From Pseudomonas sp. MF4836 (GTDB taxonomy: Bacteria; Pseudomonadota; Gammaproteobacteria; Pseudomonadales; Pseudomonadaceae), in NCBI RefSeq assembly GCF_002018875.1, contig NZ_MVOL01000026.1, positions 1 to 51,272 on the forward strand: 51,272 nucleotides of DNA. The letters are read 5' to 3'. A program made the translations under genes and the position numbers. This document shows positions 7,294 through 15,522 of this stretch, piece after piece. The first letter of the stretch is position 1. Every line of letters starts with the position of its first letter. Under the pieces are notes generated by a model. The model ran no database searches. It was not told where the DNA came from and saw only the letters and a program-made list of their open reading frames with translations.

Positions 7294-8274
7294 ATGCTCG
7301 ATGACCTGTCCTTGCTCGACCGTCACTGCCTGCTGAATTCCGCCGGGTTTGGCGAGGTCAGGGACAAGGTCAGCCACTACCTGTGGCCGCACCACATGCG
7401 CATGCAGCAGGGCGGGGCCTTGCACTCGCGGCTGTACGGGGTGTTCTTCGGCAGCTCGGCGTTGTTCGATCTGCATTACGGCGCGCCGGTGGATATCGAC
7501 GCCGGCGACATCACCAGTTTCTACCTGATCCGGGTCACCCTCGAAGGGGGCGGCATGGTCTCCCTGGGCAAGCAGAGTGCGGTGCTGCACAAGGGTGGGC
7601 TGACCATCTCCTCGCCGTCCCAGCGCAGTTTTATCCGCATCGACAAGGACTGCCGCAACCTGATCCTGCGCATCGAGCGCGAAGCCCTGGAGCGCCAGTT
7701 GCAGCAGTTGCTCAACCGCCGCTTGCGCCAGCCCCTGGTGTTCGAGATCCAGGTCGATCCCGGGCACCCAGGCCTGGCCGTGGTGCGCGCCACCCTGGAC
7801 TACATCTGCCGCCTGCATGGCGAGGCCAGCCAGAGCCTGCTGGCCTCGGCCATGGGCGGCGGCCTGTCGGACTACCTGCTGTCGGTGCTGCTGACCCAGT
7901 TGCCCCACAATTACTCGGCGGACCTGCTGCAAGAGCAGCGCCAACCGATGCCGCGCCATGTGATCAAGGCCCGGGACTACATCGAACAGCACCTGGGGGA
8001 ACCGATCGCCCTGGCGCAGCTGGCGCGGCATTGCGAAGTCTCGGTGCGCACCTTGCAGAACGGCTTCGCCCGGTTCCTCCAGCAAACCCCCAGTGACTAC
8101 CTGCGCACCCGGCGCCTGGCCCTGGTGCACGCCGCCCTGCAACAGGCCGGGCCGGCGGGCAGCGTCACCGATATCCTGCTCAACCACGGGGTCAGCAGCT
8201 TCGGCCATTTCGCCACCCAGTACCGCCGCCAGTACGGTTGCCTGCCGTCCGCGACCCTGCGTCGCCAGGCTTGA
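7294..8274 (+). CDS. AraC/XylS-family transcriptional regulator
   Basis: This 326-residue regulator has an N-terminal AraC-binding-like (cupin) domain to about residue 190. A C-terminal AraC DNA-binding domain follows: first helix-turn-helix IALAQLARHCEVSVRTLQNGF (about 239-259), second around VTDILLNHGVSSFGHFATQYRRQYG. Regulators with this architecture commonly activate aromatic catabolic operons in response to the substrate. The start is ATG 7294 (MLDDLSLLDRH); the open frame upstream has no convincing start or protein character. It is divergent from the spinster-like MFS gene, which is its most likely target, and convergent with the chemoreceptor gene (21-base gap). The inducer is unknown. 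Confidence 0.82.
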   Translation: MLDDLSLLDRHCLLNSAGFGEVRDKVSHYLWPHHMRMQQGGALHSRLYGVFFGSSALFDLHYGAPVDIDAGDITSFYLIRVTLEGGGMVSLGKQSAVLHKGGLTISSPSQRSFIRIDKDCRNLILRIEREALERQLQQLLNRRLRQPLVFEIQVDPGHPGLAVVRATLDYICRLHGEASQSLLASAMGGGLSDYLLSVLLTQLPHNYSADLLQEQRQPMPRHVIKARDYIEQHLGEPIALAQLARHCEVSVRTLQNGFARFLQQTPSDYLRTRRLALVHAALQQAGPAGSVTDILLNHGVSSFGHFATQYRRQYGCLPSATLRRQA

Positions 8275-8295
8275 GCCTGCGCTGTCGGCAACGCC

Positions 8296-9867
8296 TCAAC
8301 CGTCGATAAAACGCTCCGCCAACTCCAGTTGGGAATTGGCCAGGCGGTGCAGTTCCTGGCCGATCTGGGTGCTGCGTCGGGATTGCTCGCTGCTGGTTTG
8401 CGCCAGGCTGACAATCTGGGTGATCTGCTGGTTGATCTGCTCCGCGACCTGGCCCTGCTGTTCGATGGCTGTGGCCATCTGCAAGCTCATGCCGGTGATC
8501 TGCCCGACCTCGCCACCGATCCGGTGCAGCGCCTGTTGCAGTTGCTCCACATCGTTGCGTGACTGGCGCGTCGCCGACTGGCCGCGCTGGGCGGTAGCCA
8601 GGGCGTGGGCGCTGCCGCTGCGCAAGCGCTCGATAGAGTGCTGGATCTGTTCGGTGGACTCGCGGGTGCGGGTGGCCAGGCTGCGCACCTCATCGGCGAC
8701 CACTGCGAAGCCGCGCCCGGTTTCCCCGGCGCGAGCGGCCTCGATGGCGGCGTTCAGGGCCAGCAGATTGGTCTGTTCGGCGATGCTGCGGATCACCTGG
8801 GCGATGCCGCTGATGGACTCGATGGACTCCGCCAGTTGGCTGACGGCCTGGCCGATGTCTTCCACCGAGGTGCCCAGGCCGGTCATCGAGCTTTGGCTCT
8901 GTTCGGCGATGCGCTCGCCGTCGTGGGCCAGGCGGTCCACCGCCTGGGTGGCCTGGGCTGCCTGATGCAGGTTGCGCGACAGGTCCTGGATGGTCGCGCT
9001 CATCTGGTGGATCGCCGCCGCCGATTGTTCGGCTTCTTGCAGTTGGCGCTGCAACTGCCCGGCCTGGGCCTGGACCAGCAGCGACGATTCCTCGGCGCTT
9101 TGGCGCAGGGTCTGGCCGTTGATGCGAATGCGCGCCATCACCGTGCGCATGCGGGTTTTCTGCGTGTCCAGGGCCATGCCGAAGCGGCTGGCGTGGCCTG
9201 GGTGGTCGCCGTGCAGGGCGGCCAGCAGGCCGTCGCTGTAGACCTGTGGGTGGCGGCTGAACACCTGGCGGCTATCGGCCCGTTGCCGGGCGCGCCATTG
9301 CCAGCTGGCGGCCAGCAGCCCGCCGAGGAGCAGCAGCCCGGCACCGGGGGCAAGCCAGCCACAGAGCACGGCGCCGCCCACCGCCAGCGCCAGCAGCCAG
9401 CTCAGGCCCAGGCTGCGGGCGTGTTGCACCAGGCGCGCGCCCAGGCCCTGTGGGTGCTGCCCGGCGCCCAGGCGGCGGTAGAGGCGTTGCGTCGGCGCCA
9501 GCAGTTCGCCGGGCAGCGGGTGGTAGGTGGTGCCCAGTGCGGTCAACTGCCCGGCGTCGTACAGCGGCACCACATACAGGCTGCACCAGAAGGTTCCGCC
9601 CTGTTTGTGCCGGCCCATCAGCGGCGCGGTCCAGGGCGTGCCGCTGCGCAAGGTGGGCCACATACGCTCGATCACCCGGGGCGGCATCTGCGGGTGGTTG
9701 ATCATCTGGTGCGGCTGGCCCAGCAGCTCTTCGCGGCTGTAGCCGCATAGCTCGAGGTAGGCGTCGTTGCACCACAGCAGCGTGCCCTGGGGGTCGAGGC
9801 GCGAGATCGGCATCTCCGGCTCGGCCAGGGACGTGCCGCTGACTGCTGGCAATAAAGGGTTGGCCAT
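8296..9867 (-). CDS. Methyl-accepting chemotaxis protein with N-terminal PAS domain (Aer-like)
   Basis: This is a 523-residue chemoreceptor. Residues about 20-110 form a PAS domain whose NHPQMPPRVIERMW and GTPWTAPLMGRHKQGGTFW resemble the Aer PAS domain. Two membrane segments follow near residues 160-195 with almost no periplasmic loop, so sensing is expected to be cytoplasmic. The signalling hairpin tip is intact (QTNLLALNAAIEAARAGE), followed by RGFAVVADEVRSLA. No CheR-binding pentapeptide is seen at the end (ERFIDG). The start is ATG 9867 with AGGAG upstream, only 13 bases after the aldolase stop, so it is very probably the last gene of the liv-KPR-aldolase operon. This suggests taxis toward the substrate of that pathway or energy taxis during its use. 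Confidence 0.85.
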   Translation of the reverse strand: MANPLLPAVSGTSLAEPEMPISRLDPQGTLLWCNDAYLELCGYSREELLGQPHQMINHPQMPPRVIERMWPTLRSGTPWTAPLMGRHKQGGTFWCSLYVVPLYDAGQLTALGTTYHPLPGELLAPTQRLYRRLGAGQHPQGLGARLVQHARSLGLSWLLALAVGGAVLCGWLAPGAGLLLLGGLLAASWQWRARQRADSRQVFSRHPQVYSDGLLAALHGDHPGHASRFGMALDTQKTRMRTVMARIRINGQTLRQSAEESSLLVQAQAGQLQRQLQEAEQSAAAIHQMSATIQDLSRNLHQAAQATQAVDRLAHDGERIAEQSQSSMTGLGTSVEDIGQAVSQLAESIESISGIAQVIRSIAEQTNLLALNAAIEAARAGETGRGFAVVADEVRSLATRTRESTEQIQHSIERLRSGSAHALATAQRGQSATRQSRNDVEQLQQALHRIGGEVGQITGMSLQMATAIEQQGQVAEQINQQITQIVSLAQTSSEQSRRSTQIGQELHRLANSQLELAERFIDG

Positions 9868-9880
9868 ACAAGGCTCCTGG

Positions 9881-10657
9881 TCAGCGGCGCGGGCCACGCT
9901 CGGCGTGCATTTTGCGCACCATGGCGTCGAAGAATTTGACCGCAAAGCCGCTGTCGCGGATCAGCATGGCCGTGAGGTCGGCGCACTTCTCGCCGATCTC
10001 GGCGCTCAACGGGTTGTCTTCGCCGCCCAGGGCGCCGGCCTGGCATTGGATTTCCGCCGCGCGCTGCACCGTCCACAACAGGAAAAACGCCTTGGCGATG
10101 CTGCTTTCGCCCACCGCGATGCCGTGGTTGCGCAGCACCAGGATGTGCTTGTCGCCGAGGCTGTCGATCATCCGGCTCTTCTCGTCGTCGAACAGGGTGA
10201 TGCCTTCGAAGGTGTGATAGGCCACGCGGCCGTACAGTTGCGCGCCGTAGAAATCGTTGTGGCCGAAGCCGGCTTTTTTCATCACCACCGCCGAGATCGG
10301 CGTGGTGTGGGTGTGGATCAGGCACTGGATGTCGTCCCGTGCGCCGTGCACCGCGCTGTGCAGGGCGAAGCCTGCGGGGTTGCCGTCGTAGGGCGAGTCT
10401 TCGAGCTTCTTGCCGTCGAGGTCGACCTTGAGCAGGTTGGCCGGGGTCACCTCGCTGTAGTTGAGGCCGAACGGGTTGACCAGGTAATGGTGCGCCGGCC
10501 CGGGCAGGCGCGCGGAGATGTGGTTGAAGATGGTTTCGGTCCAGCCGAAGAAGTCCACCAGGTGATAACAGTGGGCCAGTTGAACCCGCAGGGCCCATTC
10601 TTCGGCGCTGCAATTTTGCGTGGGCTGCGAGGCGGTGGGGGAAGGCAGTTGCGACAT
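9881..10657 (-). CDS. Class II aldolase/adducin family protein
   Basis: This 258-residue cytoplasmic protein is predicted to be a metal-dependent aldolase, decarboxylase or epimerase. The metal-binding histidines are visible in IHTHTTPISAV (about residues 116-126) and in RNHGIAVGES (about 175-184). The conserved core FNHISARLPG is near residue 45. Class II aldolases cleave or epimerise small hydroxy compounds; the substrate cannot be deduced. The start is ATG 10657 (MSQLPSPTAS). It lies 25 bases after the reductase gene and 13 bases before the chemoreceptor on the same strand, in the run that begins with the liv transporter. A role in processing a side chain of the transported compound is the contextual inference. 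Confidence 0.8.
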   Translation of the reverse strand: MSQLPSPTASQPTQNCSAEEWALRVQLAHCYHLVDFFGWTETIFNHISARLPGPAHHYLVNPFGLNYSEVTPANLLKVDLDGKKLEDSPYDGNPAGFALHSAVHGARDDIQCLIHTHTTPISAVVMKKAGFGHNDFYGAQLYGRVAYHTFEGITLFDDEKSRMIDSLGDKHILVLRNHGIAVGESSIAKAFFLLWTVQRAAEIQCQAGALGGEDNPLSAEIGEKCADLTAMLIRDSGFAVKFFDAMVRKMHAERGPRR

Positions 10658-10682
10658 GTCGAAGTCCTTGTGCGGGTGAGGT

Positions 10683-11669
10683 TCAGTGGCGCGCCTGGTC
10701 GCCGCGAAAACGCGCCAGGGCAATCAGGTTGCGGGTGATCGGCATGGCGATGGCCATGTGCTCGGCCAGTTCCAGTACCGCGTCGCCAATCGCCGCCAGC
10801 TCCAGCGGGCGGCCCTTGTCGTAGTCCTGCAGCATCGAGGTGCGCACCGGGCCCATGCCCGCCCCGAGTTCGAGAAAGGTCTGCGGGTCGATGCTGACCC
10901 GGGCGCCATGGGCGGCGGCGGTAAGCAGGGTTTCGTGGAGCGAGGCGCTGACCAGTGCTCGCAGTTCCGGCAGGCTGTAGAGCTGTTCGAGGGTGGCGCC
11001 GGTGATCACCGACAACGGGTTGGAGGTGATGTTGGCGATGATTTTGGTCCACAGGTTGTCGCGGATGCGGTCGGTGGCCCGGGCCTCGATGCCGGCGCTT
11101 TCCATCAGCGCCCGTACCCGCTCCAGACGCGGGCTGAGGCGGTTGTCGGGCTCGCCGAAAATCATCAGGTGCGGGTTGTTCGCCAGGGCCACCCCAGGCG
11201 TCGGGCAGTGGGCGGTGATAAACACCACGCAGCCCAGCACATGGCGCAGGTCCAGGGCGTCGGTCAACAGGCCCTGCGGGTCGACGGCCTTCACCCGCTG
11301 CCCGCTGAAGCGCCCCTCCTGGCCGTGGAAATACCACCAGGGCACGCCGTTGATCACCGGCACCACCACGGTGTCGGCGCCGATCAGCGGCTGGATCTGC
11401 GGCAGCAATTGGGCCAGCGCCGGAGCCTTGGTGCAGAGCAGCACCAGGTCCTGCTCGCCGAAGGCCCGGGGATCGTCGCTGGCATTGACCCGGACCCGGT
11501 GCTCGCCGTCCAGGTCCGACAGCTGGATGCCGTCGCGCTGGATGCTGGCCAGGGTGGTGCCACGGGCCAGCACGTTCACCGCCTGGCCGCTGGCAGCGAG
11601 GCGTGCGGCCAGGGTACAGCCGATGGCGCCGGCACCGGCGATGCAGATGCGCATGGGGGACGTGTTCAT
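10683..11669 (-). CDS. 2-dehydropantoate 2-reductase (ApbA/PanE)-like oxidoreductase
   Basis: This 328-residue NAD(P)-dependent enzyme has an N-terminal Rossmann fold with GAGAIG at residues 12-17, CTKAPALAQLLPQI near 95 and an ApbA C-terminal helical domain including DNLWTKIIANITSNPLS (Lys expected catalytic in this family). The start is ATG 11669, supported by GGAG about seven bases upstream; the internal ATG 11654 lacks a site. The location in a catabolic and transport operon argues against housekeeping pantoate synthesis. A role in reducing or oxidising a 2-oxo/2-hydroxy acid of the transported substrate is more likely (inference). It is 82 bases downstream of livF, with a strong hairpin between, and 25 bases upstream of the aldolase gene. 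Confidence 0.8.
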   Translation of the reverse strand: MNTSPMRICIAGAGAIGCTLAARLAASGQAVNVLARGTTLASIQRDGIQLSDLDGEHRVRVNASDDPRAFGEQDLVLLCTKAPALAQLLPQIQPLIGADTVVVPVINGVPWWYFHGQEGRFSGQRVKAVDPQGLLTDALDLRHVLGCVVFITAHCPTPGVALANNPHLMIFGEPDNRLSPRLERVRALMESAGIEARATDRIRDNLWTKIIANITSNPLSVITGATLEQLYSLPELRALVSASLHETLLTAAAHGARVSIDPQTFLELGAGMGPVRTSMLQDYDKGRPLELAAIGDAVLELAEHMAIAMPITRNLIALARFRGDQARH

Positions 11670-11693
11670 TGCGACTCCAGTTTCAAGGGCAGG

Positions 11694-11722
11694 CCGCCCT
11701 GGCCGATGACTGGCCAGGGCGG
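11694..11722 (-). promoter_or_regulatory. Intercistronic hairpin between livF and the reductase gene
   Basis: A perfect 11-base stem (CCGCCCTGGCC and its complement) encloses a seven-base loop. No T-run follows on the minus strand, so it is more likely an mRNA stabiliser or partial attenuator separating transporter from enzyme expression than a true terminator. Confidence 0.5.
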
Positions 11723-11751
11723 GCGCTGCAAGGGGGCGGCGCCAGGGTGGC

Positions 11752-12582
11752 TCAGGTGGCGAGCATTTCCTGGTGTTTGCTGGCCAGCCCCAGGTAGGCC
11801 TCGATCACCCGAGGGTCGTCGGCCAGTTGCCGGGCCGGGCCCTGCATGGCGATCTGCCCGGTCTCCAGCACATAGGCGTAGTCGGCGACCCGCAGCGCGG
11901 CGCGGGCGTTCTGTTCCACCAGCAGGATCGACACCCCCTGTTCGCGCAGGGCGCTGATGATGCGGAAGATCTCGCGGGTGATCAGCGGCGCCAGGCCCAG
12001 GCTCGGTTCGTCGAGCATCAGCAGCTTGGGCTTGGCCATCAGCGCCCGGCCCACGGCGAGCATCTGCCGTTCGCCACCTGAAAGAGTCGCCGCCAGTTGC
12101 TCGCGGCGCTCCCACAGCCGGGGGAATAGGTCATAGACCTCCTTGAGGGTGGCGGCGTAATCGCGATCGCCCCGGCGATGACGCTGGAAGGCGCCCAGCA
12201 GCAGGTTGTCGGCCACGCTCATGCTGGTGAACAGCTCGCGTTTTTCCGGCACCAGGCCCAGCCCGCGCGCGACCATGACCTCGACCTCCGGCAGGCCTTC
12301 AAGGCTGCCGTCGAAGTGCACCTGGCCCCGGGAACCGAGGACCCCCATGATCGCCGAGAGCAGGGTGGTCTTGCCGGCGCCGTTGGGCCCGATCACGGTG
12401 ACGATCTGGCCCTTGCCCACACTCAGGCTGGCGTTGCTCAGGGCTTCGACCTTGCCGTAGGCCACGCTCAGGTCGCGGATCTCCAGCACCGCATCGCTGA
12501 CCAGGTTACGCGGCTGCGCGAGGGCTGCACCGTGGGGCTCAGAGGGCACCGACATCGGCGTATTGATCATTGCGCTGCTCAT
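11752..12582 (-). CDS. livF: ABC transporter ATP-binding protein, LivF type
   Basis: This 276-residue ATPase subunit belongs to a branched-chain-amino-acid-type (HAAT) importer. It carries Walker A GPNGAGKTT, the signature LSGGERQM and Walker B KLLMLDEPSLGL, and a C-terminal IEAYLG motif typical of LivF. The start is ATG 12582 (MSSAMINTPM), which overlaps the livMG stop as ATGA. It works with the LivG domain of the neighbouring fused protein and the LivH/LivM permeases. Members of this group in Pseudomonas transport amino acids, aromatic acids or amides; the neighbouring catabolic genes suggest an aromatic or organic acid rather than leucine. Confidence 0.85.
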   Translation of the reverse strand: MSSAMINTPMSVPSEPHGAALAQPRNLVSDAVLEIRDLSVAYGKVEALSNASLSVGKGQIVTVIGPNGAGKTTLLSAIMGVLGSRGQVHFDGSLEGLPEVEVMVARGLGLVPEKRELFTSMSVADNLLLGAFQRHRRGDRDYAATLKEVYDLFPRLWERREQLAATLSGGERQMLAVGRALMAKPKLLMLDEPSLGLAPLITREIFRIISALREQGVSILLVEQNARAALRVADYAYVLETGQIAMQGPARQLADDPRVIEAYLGLASKHQEMLAT

Positions 12583-14381
12583 TCCACGCCTCCCAGATAG
12601 GCTTCGAGTACGGCCGGGTCTTTCTGTACGTCTTCGGGCAGGCCCTGGGCGATGCGCTGGCCAAACTCCATGACCACCACCCGGTCCACCAGGCCCATGA
12701 CGAAGTCCATGTCGTGCTCCACCAGCAGGATCGCCATGCCTTCGCTGCGCAAGCGGCTGAGCAGCACCCCGAGGGCTTCTTTTTCTTTCAGGCGCAGGCC
12801 GGCCGCCGGCTCGTCGAGCAGCAGCAGGCATGGGTCGGCGCACAGGGCGCGGGCGATTTCGAGGATCCGCTGTTGGCCCAGGGCCAGGCTGCCGGCCGGT
12901 TCATGCAGGCAGTTGCCGAGGCCGACCCGTTCCAGCTGGCGCCGTGCTTCGTTGAGCAGCTCGGCTTCTTCACGCCGCTCAAGGTGCAGCGCTGCCGCCA
13001 TCACCCCTTGCCGGCCGCGCAGGTGGGCGCCGATGGCGACGTTCTCCAGCACGCTCATGTCCGGCAGCAGCTTGACGTGCTGGAAGGTCCGGCTCAGGCC
13101 CATGCGTGCCACTTGCCGCGAGCTCAGGCCGTTGACCTTGCGCCCCATGAACAGCACATCGCCGGAGGTCGGGGTATCGACCCCGGACAGTTGGTTGAAC
13201 AGGGTGCTCTTGCCGGCGCCATTGGGGCCGATCAGGGCCAGGATTTCACCGCTGTGCACCGCCAGGCTCATGTCGTTGTTGGCCACCAGGCCACCAAAGC
13301 GCTTGGTCACATGCAGCGCTTCGAGGATCTTCTGGCCATGGGCCGGCAACTCGCGGCGCGGCAGGGCGGCGGCGTTGAGGTCGACCGCAGGTGCTGCCCG
13401 GCGCATCTTCAGGCGCGCCGGCAGCCAGCTCACCAGCATGGGCCACAGGCCGCCCGGGGCGCGTTGCATCAACAGCACGATCAGCACGCCGAAGACGATG
13501 GTCTCGTAGTTGCCGGTGTTACCCAGCAAGTGCGGCAGCAAGTCCTGCAGCCACTGCTTGAGCATGGTCAGGATGCCGGCGCCGAGCAGTGCCCCCCAGA
13601 CGCTGGAGACCCCGCCGATCAGCGCCATGAACAGGTAGTCGATGCCCATGTTGAGGCCGAACGGGGTCGGGTTGACGAAGCGTTGGGTGTGGGCGTACAG
13701 CCAGCCGGAGATCGCCGCGAACACAGCGGAGATGACAAAGATCACCATCTTCGAGCGGAAGGTGTTGACCCCCATGGACTCGGCCATCAACTGGCCGCCC
13801 TTGAGGGCGCGGATCGCCCGGCCTTCCCGGGAGTTGAGGAGGTTCTGGGTGATGACGATGGCCACCAGCAGAATCACCCAGATCAGGTAGAAAATCTTTT
13901 CTCCCTTGTCCAGTTGCAGGCCGAACAGCGAGATCGACGGCAGGCCGCTGACCCCGGTGTGGCCGCCCAGGGACTCCATGGTGCCGAACAGGTAATACAG
14001 GGACAGGCCCCAGGCGATGGTGCCCAGCGGCAGGTAATGCCCCGACAGCTTGAGGGTCAGCGCCCCCAGCAGCAGCGCCACGCCGGCAGTCAGCACTACC
14101 CCCACCAGCAGGCTCAGCCACGGCGAGCTGCCGGCCCAGGCCAGCCACACCGGCAGTTGCTCGGTGGTGGTGAGGTAGGCCGAGGTGTAGGCGCCCAGAC
14201 CGACAAAGGCCGCCTGACCGAAGCTGGTCATGCCGCCGACGCCGGTCAGCAGCACCAGCCCCAGCACCACCAGGGTGTAAAGGCCGATGTAATTGAGCAG
14301 GGTCACGTAGTAGGGCGGCAAGGCCAGCGGCGCAATGCCGAGGATCAGCACCAGGGCCAGCAACAGGTAGCGCGGGTTCAT
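12579..14381 (-). CDS. Fused ABC permease-ATPase, LivM-LivG type
   Basis: This 600-residue protein joins two subunits that are usually separate. Residues about 1-330 are a LivM permease with roughly nine to ten membrane segments (including LLTGVGGMTSFGQAAFVGLGAY). After an alanine/proline/arginine linker, residues about 355-600 are a LivG ATPase with Walker A GPNGAGKST, the ABC signature in the LivG form SLALGQQRILEIARAL, Walker B CLLLLDEPAAGL and an H-loop LLVEHDMDFV. The start is ATG 14381, overlapping the livH stop as ATGA; its stop overlaps livF in the same way. The fusion is continuous in frame with no sign of sequencing error. Fused LivMG proteins are known among importers for aromatic and other carboxylic acids. 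Confidence 0.85.
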   Translation of the reverse strand: MNPRYLLLALVLILGIAPLALPPYYVTLLNYIGLYTLVVLGLVLLTGVGGMTSFGQAAFVGLGAYTSAYLTTTEQLPVWLAWAGSSPWLSLLVGVVLTAGVALLLGALTLKLSGHYLPLGTIAWGLSLYYLFGTMESLGGHTGVSGLPSISLFGLQLDKGEKIFYLIWVILLVAIVITQNLLNSREGRAIRALKGGQLMAESMGVNTFRSKMVIFVISAVFAAISGWLYAHTQRFVNPTPFGLNMGIDYLFMALIGGVSSVWGALLGAGILTMLKQWLQDLLPHLLGNTGNYETIVFGVLIVLLMQRAPGGLWPMLVSWLPARLKMRRAAPAVDLNAAALPRRELPAHGQKILEALHVTKRFGGLVANNDMSLAVHSGEILALIGPNGAGKSTLFNQLSGVDTPTSGDVLFMGRKVNGLSSRQVARMGLSRTFQHVKLLPDMSVLENVAIGAHLRGRQGVMAAALHLERREEAELLNEARRQLERVGLGNCLHEPAGSLALGQQRILEIARALCADPCLLLLDEPAAGLRLKEKEALGVLLSRLRSEGMAILLVEHDMDFVMGLVDRVVVMEFGQRIAQGLPEDVQKDPAVLEAYLGGVE

Positions 14382-15415
14382 TCTTCTTCCTCCACATGAC
14401 GGCTGGTGAGCGAACGCCAGAGCAGGAACGGAATGATCAGGGTGAACACGATGATTTCCTTGTAGGTACTGGCCCAGAACATCGAGAACGCTTCGATCAG
14501 GCCTACCGCCAGGGCGCCGAGGGCGGCTGCCGGGTAGCTGACCAGGCCGCCGATGATGGCGCCGACGAAACCCTTGAGGCTGATGATGAAGCCCGAGTCG
14601 AAATACAGGGTGGTGATGGGCGCGATCAGGATCCCCGACAAGGTGCCGATCAGCGCCGCCAGGAGAAAGGTCGACTTGCCCGCCAGGGTCGGCGAAATGC
14701 CCATCAGTCGCGCGCCCATGCGGTTCACCGCGGTGGCGCGCAGGGCCTTGCCGTACAGGGTGCGTTCGAAGAACAGGTAGAGCCCGACGATCAGCCCCAG
14801 GGACACCGCCAGCACCCACAGGGTCTGGCTGTTGAACGTCACCGGGCCCAGCTCCAGGCCGGCCTCGGAGAACGGCGCGGTGCGCGCGCCTTCAGGGCCG
14901 AACAGCAGCAGAGCGATACCCACCATGCTCACGTGCACCGCAATCGACACGATCAGCAGCACCAGGGAACTGGCCGACGCGATCGGCTGGAACACCAGGC
15001 GGTAGACCTGCGGGCCCAGCGGTACCACCAGCGCCAGGGTCAGCAGGGCCTGGATCGCCATCGGCAATTCGGCCAGGGGCAGGGTGCGGATCAGTCCGGC
15101 GATCAGCAGGGCATAGCCGAGCTTGAGCAGGATCCGTTTCGGAAAGGCAAAGGCCCGGCTCGAACGCGCGGCGGCCCACAGGTCGAGCAGGCAGTCGATC
15201 AGCGTCAGCCCGAGCAGCAGCCAGATCAGTGCGGTCGGTTGCCCGGCCTGCAAGCTGGCCATGGTCAAGGCGCCATAGGTCACGAATTCACCCTGGGGGA
15301 TCAGCAGGATCCGGGTCACGGTGAACACCAGGAGGATCGACAAGGCCAGCAGCGCATAGATTGCGCCATTGGTCATGCCGTCCTGGCCCAGCAGCATGGC
15401 TATCTGGAAATTCAT
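14378..15415 (-). CDS. livH: ABC transporter permease, LivH type
   Basis: This 345-residue inner-membrane permease has a typical LivH N terminus (GQDGMTNGAIYALLALSILLVFTVTRI) and the conserved C-terminal pattern AVNRMGARLMGISPTLAGKSTFLLAA, IGTLSGILIAP and LKGFVGAIIGGL. It is about 40 residues longer than LivH of leucine transporters, owing to extra hydrophobic sequence around residues 60-130. The start is ATG 15415, 107 bases downstream of livK; no strong ribosome site is visible, so coupling to upstream translation is possible. It pairs with the LivM half of the next gene to form the translocation pore. Confidence 0.85.
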   Translation of the reverse strand: MNFQIAMLLGQDGMTNGAIYALLALSILLVFTVTRILLIPQGEFVTYGALTMASLQAGQPTALIWLLLGLTLIDCLLDLWAAARSSRAFAFPKRILLKLGYALLIAGLIRTLPLAELPMAIQALLTLALVVPLGPQVYRLVFQPIASASSLVLLIVSIAVHVSMVGIALLLFGPEGARTAPFSEAGLELGPVTFNSQTLWVLAVSLGLIVGLYLFFERTLYGKALRATAVNRMGARLMGISPTLAGKSTFLLAALIGTLSGILIAPITTLYFDSGFIISLKGFVGAIIGGLVSYPAAALGALAVGLIEAFSMFWASTYKEIIVFTLIIPFLLWRSLTSRHVEEEE

Positions 15416-15522
15416 AATGAGAGCTCTTTTTTCTACCGGTTGAATATCACGCTGGACCGGCCTCGGCGGGGTCGGCCGCGAGGCGGGTCGGGCAAGTCAG
15501 GCATGACGTGCCCCGGGTTCGA

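Noticed and set aside
12570..14399. Open frame of 609 codons opposite livMG
   Set aside because: Antisense of a well-supported ABC transporter gene; sequence is low-complexity Gln/His-rich.
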